From Thermodesulfobacteriota bacterium (GTDB taxonomy: Bacteria > Desulfobacterota > Desulfobacteria > Desulfobacterales > Desulfosudaceae), in NCBI GenBank assembly GCA_040753795.1, contig JBFMDX010000026.1, positions 1 to 53,560 on the forward strand: 53,560 nt of DNA, in the 5' to 3' direction. This document shows positions 50,180 to 53,560 of this stretch, piece by piece. Position numbers and translations under genes: made by a program. Every line of letters begins with the position of its first letter. Position 1 is the stretch's first letter. A model generated the notes under the pieces. The model was not told where the DNA came from. It did not search any database and saw only the letters and a list, made by a program, of their open reading frames with translations.

Positions 50180-50480
50180 AAACTACCTCTGAGCTTCCTA
50201 ACCCCCTAAATTTTTTGTAACTTACTGTAGGTACATGGTTTCTATGTCCTACATATTTTCCGATTTTGTGCCATTTTGGCAGATTTTGGAATAAAAGTCC
50301 CACAAAAGTCCCACACGGAATTTCACTGACAAGATAATAAAGAGGCTTGACATTAATATTGTGTCAGGCCTTTCTTGGTGGCTCTCTGTTGCCTTGAGCC
50401 TCTCAACAATCCTATCCGATATCACAAGATTCTTGTTGACATTGATAAAAATGACGTAGTACAAAGCTCAATCAAAATCA
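50180..50480. other. AT-rich junction region of the putative integrated element
   Basis: This stretch has low GC, no supported gene and a tandem repeat (50293-50314). A minus-strand open frame across it (50249-50464) has no clear start or family and could be a decayed integrase-associated sequence. Confidence 0.4.
50293..50314. repeat. two tandem copies of an 11-bp repeat
   Basis: AAAAGTCCCAC occurs twice without a gap, 114 bp from the tRNA fragment. Short direct repeats in this place are typical arm-type sites of tyrosine integrases. Confidence 0.6.
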
Positions 50481-50482
50481 AT

Positions 50483-50565
50483 CTCATGCTAAAGCCAAAC
50501 CCCGGGTAACCGGGGGACGGAAAGCAACGGGTCTTTCACTGGAAAGGCAGCCGGGCCGCCATGAG
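50483..50565 (+). ncRNA. cyclic di-GMP-I (GEMM) riboswitch aptamer
   Basis: All parts of the class I aptamer are visible: closing stem CTCATG (50483-50488)/CATGAG (50560-50565), GCCAAA, a hairpin CCCCGG-GTAA-CCGGGG with GNRA tetraloop, GACGGAAAGC, ACGGGTCT, a second hairpin with CTTTC/GGAAAG, and the 3' strand GGCAGCCGGGCCGCC. The G before CCAAAC corresponds to the guanine that selects c-di-GMP over cGAMP. The usual GGCAAA/GACGCAAAG pair reads GCCAAA/GACGGAAAG, consistent with a G-C to C-G swap of one pair. An intrinsic terminator follows 15 nt later. Confidence 0.88.
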
Positions 50566-50580
50566 GGCAGAAATATCAAG

Positions 50581-50619
50581 CCGGATTGTCTTTCTTAAAT
50601 AAGATGACCCGGTTTTTTT
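50581..50619 (+). terminator. expression-platform terminator of the riboswitch
   Basis: CCGG..GTC..TCTTA (50581-50597) and TAAGA..GAC..CCGG (50600-50612) form a stem with a short loop, followed by seven Ts (50613-50619). Its position right after the aptamer makes it the probable on/off element. Whether c-di-GMP favours read-through or termination cannot be told by eye. Confidence 0.75.
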
Positions 50620-50901
50620 GTTTGGGGAAGGGGCAGGCGGAACTTGAAAAAAATTATCATTCCATCTTCGCGATAACTTTTTCAGCCAGATGCCTGTACG
50701 CCGGTTTAAAACCGGTCCGCAGTCTGCGAAACACAGCCGTATTTAACAATGTTGTAACTTCAGGGATGAAGATTTTTTGGTGATACGATTTTATCGTATC
50801 AAGCCGGGTAGAAGTTTGTGGAGAAGGCGGGGGTTCTGATATTTCCTTTTATATCAGCGCATTAATTTTAAAATCGCCGTTTGTTTTGTAAGAATCGGTC
50901 T
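50620..50901. other. long leader between riboswitch terminator and transglutaminase gene
   Basis: About 280 nt with no supported gene. It contains the palindrome at 50781-50801 and a GATAT...ATATC pair near 50840-50857. It would be the 5' untranslated region of the riboswitch-controlled mRNA, or hold a second promoter. Confidence 0.5.
50781..50801. promoter_or_regulatory. perfect AT-rich palindrome
   Basis: TGATACGAT-TTT-ATCGTATCA has two perfect 9-bp arms. It lies 100 bp upstream of the transglutaminase start and may be an operator or a leader hairpin; T runs are on the 5' side only, so it is not a plus-strand terminator. Confidence 0.5.
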
Positions 50902-51792
50902 ATGAAAAAGAAGTGGCCGCGATACGCGCTGGCGCTTGGCCTGCTGCTGGGAATTGGGCTATTCGTATGGTTTTATCTTACGAAACAAGCCGATTCGTAT
51001 ACACTCCCTAAACAAATCCGGTACAGTTTCACCGTTCAGAATATCACCAATCAGGTGATCAAAGACGGCGTTCTGTCGGTCTACGCGCCGGTAAAGCAGA
51101 CATCCGCCCAGTTATGCACGGCGATCGAAACCTCATATCCTCATGAACTGGTAGTCGACACCCTTGGCAATCAGATCCTGACGTTTTCCTTCAGCGAATA
51201 TCCTCCTTTTGCGACGAAAATAATCACCATCAAGGCCGACCTGCTGTTTGCGGACAAGCCCGTCCGGCGGGCCGTCAGCAGGAAAGACCGCGACCTTTTT
51301 TTACAGCCGGAGAAGTATGTTGAATGCGATCAGCCGGCGATTGCGTCACAGGCGCGAGCGTTTAAAAACTGGCGCGCCCTCCGTACGGCGGAAAATGTGT
51401 TCAAGTGGGTTGCCGATAACATCCAGAGCGATGGTTATGTGCGCAATGAGAGAGGTGCGCTTTATGCCCTGACCGCTAAAAAGGGGGACTGCACCGAGTA
51501 TATGGATCTGTTCACGGCCTTGTGCCGGGCGGCGAAGATTCCGACCCGAAGAGTCGGGGGATATGTTTGTCCCGGTAACGCCGTTCTTTCGGCTTCCGAA
51601 TTTCATAACTGGGCCGAGTTTTATCATAGTCGTCGATGGTATCTGGCGGACCCGCAAAACCGGGTTTTCATGAAAAATGCCGAAAATTATGTCGCCATGA
51701 GAATTATAAGCGATGCCGTGGCAAATGATATGCAGGGCTCCAACCGCTTTCATGTACGGGGAGAAGGCCTGACCGTTAAAATGGATATGTAA
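50902..51792 (+). CDS. exported transglutaminase-like protein
   Basis: The 296-residue protein has an N-terminal membrane anchor or signal (residues 9-26), a beta-rich segment (35-130) and a transglutaminase-like papain fold. The catalytic triad is visible as C197 in GDCTEYMDLFTALCRAAKIPTRRVGGY, H235 in SEFHNWAEFYH and D250 in WYLADPQN. Such periplasmic or surface proteins act as peptidases or crosslinking enzymes. It is preceded by a c-di-GMP riboswitch and followed 40 bp later by a large exported protein, which may be its substrate. Start ATG at 50902 is chosen because it begins the signal segment. Confidence 0.85.
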   Translation: MKKKWPRYALALGLLLGIGLFVWFYLTKQADSYTLPKQIRYSFTVQNITNQVIKDGVLSVYAPVKQTSAQLCTAIETSYPHELVVDTLGNQILTFSFSEYPPFATKIITIKADLLFADKPVRRAVSRKDRDLFLQPEKYVECDQPAIASQARAFKNWRALRTAENVFKWVADNIQSDGYVRNERGALYALTAKKGDCTEYMDLFTALCRAAKIPTRRVGGYVCPGNAVLSASEFHNWAEFYHSRRWYLADPQNRVFMKNAENYVAMRIISDAVANDMQGSNRFHVRGEGLTVKMDM

Positions 51793-51832
51793 GAGGACTT
51801 CTTACGATAAAACCACCATCATGGGGGAAGGG

Positions 51833-53560
51833 ATGAGTACGATCAATCGATTGAAACAAGGGGTTTCCTTTCTGATAGCCGCTGTTTTCTGTGTAACGGG
51901 TGCCTGGACGACCATGGCCATGGCGGAAGGCTCCTACTGCGCCACGGTCAAGATTGAAATCCGGCAGGAATTAACCCTTGAGCGTCAGGCCTTTGACGCC
52001 CATATGCGCATCAACAACGGCCTGACGAACATTGCGCTTACCGATATCAATGTGGTTGTCTCTTTCACGGATGAAGAGGGGAATGTCGTTGAAGCCTCCA
52101 ATGACCCCAGCAACACCACGGCCAGTTTTTTCATCAGGGCCGATTCCGGCAATATCGACGCCTATAATTCTTCTGACGACTGCTGGCCGGTAGACGATGT
52201 CGCTCCGGCCTCATCGTCCGATCTCCACTGGCTTATTATTCCCGCGCCGGGTTCGGCGGATGAGAATCCCGAGGGTAAACTGTATTATGTCGGCGCCAGA
52301 CTGACCTATACCATGGGCGGCGAAGAACATGTCACCGAAGTCTCGCCGGATTATATTTTCGTCAAACCTTTGCCTTTGTTGATGCTGGATTATTTCTTAT
52401 CCCAGAACGTATATGGAGATGATGCTTTTACTCCTGCAACAGAGCCGTCGGTGCCGTTTACCCTCGGGGTGCGGGTCAAAAATACGGGTCATAACACCGC
52501 TTATGATTTAGAAATAGATTCCGCCCAGCCGAAAATTATCGAGAATGAGCACAACCTCCTGATCGGATTTTCCATTATCGGCAGTGAGGTCAATGGCGTG
52601 ACCACTGAAAACAGCCTGCTGGTTTCTTTCGGGGATGTGGCGCCCAATGAGGCCGCGGTCGGACGCTGGCAGATGATCTGCAGCCTGTCCGGTATCTTCA
52701 CCGAATTCAGCGCCACGGTAACGCACGCCGATGAGCTTGGCGGACAATTGACCTCGATAATCGACGGCAATCCCCAGACCCATTTTCTTGTCCGGGACGT
52801 CCTGGTGGACCTGCCCGGCCGGGACGCAAACTGTGATTTTCTGGCAAAAGACGGCGATACCTTGCGGGTATATGAATCCGAGGCCGTAAGTTCCATATGG
52901 GATACCGTCGTTATTGATTATTCCGATGTCGCCACTTTTTCGGGGTCTGGTAATAACTATACTTTTTCTTTCAGCCCCGGAGCCAGTGAATTCGTATATG
53001 CCCGGGCAACGGACCCGTTCAGTGGGCAGAAAACCATCACGGAAGTCATCCGCGGTGATGGCAAACGGATAAAGGCAGCCAATGCCTGGCTCTCAAAAGA
53101 AAGAAAAGACCCGCCGTCCGCGGGTTGGGATTACTATATAAACGTCTTTGACGTCGCCTCTACCGGTGGATATACCGTCGTTTTTGGTACGGCCTCCGCA
53201 AATCAGCCGCCGGTTATCGATCTGGTGATGGCGCAGAACGGCGTCGAAGGTCAGTTGTTGTCATTTGATATCCAGGCCACCGATCCGGAAGGATTGATGC
53301 CGCATCTGTCTATCTCAAATCTTCCGGACGGCGCCAGTTTTACGGACAATGGCGACGGCAGCGGAACCTTCACATGGATGCCTGCCCCGGGTCAGGCCGG
53401 TTCTTACATGCTTTCCTTCCGGGCCTCCGACGACGAACTGATCACCATGCAGATTGTGCCGGTGACCATTTCCGCGGGCAATGACAGCGACGGCGACGGC
53501 ATGGATGATAACTGGGAATTGGAGCATTTCGGAAATCTGGACCGGGATGGCAGCGGCGAT
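51833..53560 (+). CDS. large exported multidomain protein, 3' end beyond the window
   Basis: The frame is open for 576 codons to the window edge. A signal peptide (about 1-36, ending TMAMAEGSYC) is followed by beta-rich repeats that look like CARDB/Ig-like domains: VTLERQAFDAHMRINNGLTNIALTDINV-type strands at 50-180, then 180-320. A putative Ig (He_PIG-type) domain at about 460-545 starts with NQPPVIDLV and has the ATDPEG...SFTDNGDGSGTFTWMPAPGQAGSY pattern. The last residues, NDSDGDGMDDNWE, open a thrombospondin type 3/dockerin-like calcium-binding repeat. GGGGAAGGG upstream of ATG 51833 is a strong ribosome-binding site. A surface or secreted adhesion-type role is likely. Confidence 0.85.
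   Translation, partial: MSTINRLKQGVSFLIAAVFCVTGAWTTMAMAEGSYCATVKIEIRQELTLERQAFDAHMRINNGLTNIALTDINVVVSFTDEEGNVVEASNDPSNTTASFFIRADSGNIDAYNSSDDCWPVDDVAPASSSDLHWLIIPAPGSADENPEGKLYYVGARLTYTMGGEEHVTEVSPDYIFVKPLPLLMLDYFLSQNVYGDDAFTPATEPSVPFTLGVRVKNTGHNTAYDLEIDSAQPKIIENEHNLLIGFSIIGSEVNGVTTENSLLVSFGDVAPNEAAVGRWQMICSLSGIFTEFSATVTHADELGGQLTSIIDGNPQTHFLVRDVLVDLPGRDANCDFLAKDGDTLRVYESEAVSSIWDTVVIDYSDVATFSGSGNNYTFSFSPGASEFVYARATDPFSGQKTITEVIRGDGKRIKAANAWLSKERKDPPSAGWDYYINVFDVASTGGYTVVFGTASANQPPVIDLVMAQNGVEGQLLSFDIQATDPEGLMPHLSISNLPDGASFTDNGDGSGTFTWMPAPGQAGSYMLSFRASDDELITMQIVPVTISAGNDSDGDGMDDNWELEHFGNLDRDGSGD

Noticed and set aside
50249-50464. 71-residue minus-strand frame near the tRNA-Phe fragment
   Set aside because: It spans the tandem 11-bp repeat, has no good start and no family motif. 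It might be a decayed integrase-side sequence, but this cannot be supported.
50483-50565. cGAMP-specific (GEMM-Ib) reading of the riboswitch
   Set aside because: The base at the ligand-selecting position before CCAAAC is G, which favours c-di-GMP; cGAMP types usually have A there.

Overview
The window is 53.6 kb of a fairly GC-rich, gene-dense bacterial chromosome. Gene content points to an anaerobic member of Desulfobacterota (deltaproteobacterial sulfate-reducer or syntroph type): two sets of 2-hydroxyacyl-CoA dehydratase/benzoyl-CoA reductase-type genes, a tungsten-type aldehyde:ferredoxin oxidoreductase, a rubredoxin-like zinc ribbon, an orphan TRAP solute-binding protein, a two-subunit-type GMP synthetase ATPase, and a cyclic-di-GMP-I riboswitch. 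The taxonomic call is inference from gene families only.

Layout. 1-1508 (minus): the end of a 2-hydroxyacyl-CoA dehydratase-type operon that leaves the window on the left. 1922-3034 (plus) is a flavoprotein of the 'N-terminal to SelD' type, facing a minus-strand run (7563 to 3043) of DsbA-like thioredoxin, DUF3592 membrane protein, a large unknown lipoprotein, a TIGR04282-type transferase and a DUF3047 protein. 7916-14621: OmpA/Pal-type outer-membrane protein, rubredoxin-like protein, a CHASE4 hybrid histidine kinase with a CheY-like partner, and a GMC oxidoreductase. 14640-16510: repeat-rich accessory zone in which two AT-rich small exported-protein genes alternate with long palindromes. 16591-21218 (minus): unknown helical protein, two 2-hydroxyacyl-CoA dehydratase subunits and a CooC-type ATPase in one tightly packed operon. 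21384-30334: gamma-carbonic anhydrase, RecJ, Fur-box-preceded TRAP binding protein, DUF1284, DUF1566, radical SAM, S1-repeat protein, TM2 protein, TetR regulator. 30419-44573: AOR and an unknown 562-aa partner, diguanylate cyclase, metallo-hydrolase, spore-photoproduct-lyase-like radical SAM, PAP2, RF3, DEAD helicase, GMP synthetase subunit, outer-membrane barrel, PNPOx, UvsE. 44802-45353: nested palindromic element. 45415-49954: DUF4349 lipoprotein, membrane glycosyltransferase-like protein, GT2, small ORFan, PNPOx. 50086-end: the 3' half of a tRNA-Phe with its terminator, apparently the boundary of an integrated element, followed by a c-di-GMP riboswitch, a transglutaminase-like protein and a large exported protein that runs off the right edge.

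Most noteworthy: (1) 2-hydroxyacyl-CoA dehydratase subunits coupled to a CooC-like P-loop ATPase with a CYC metal motif instead of the usual ASKHA activator, plus an unknown 440-aa protein; (2) palindrome/AT-rich-ORF units arranged like cassettes, one palindrome with a compensatory base-pair change in a distant copy; (3) a riboswitch-terminator module ahead of a transglutaminase/exoprotein pair inside a tRNA-Phe-bounded island; (4) a Fur box over a near-consensus promoter driving an orphan TRAP binding protein. All assignments are by eye; no database search was run.
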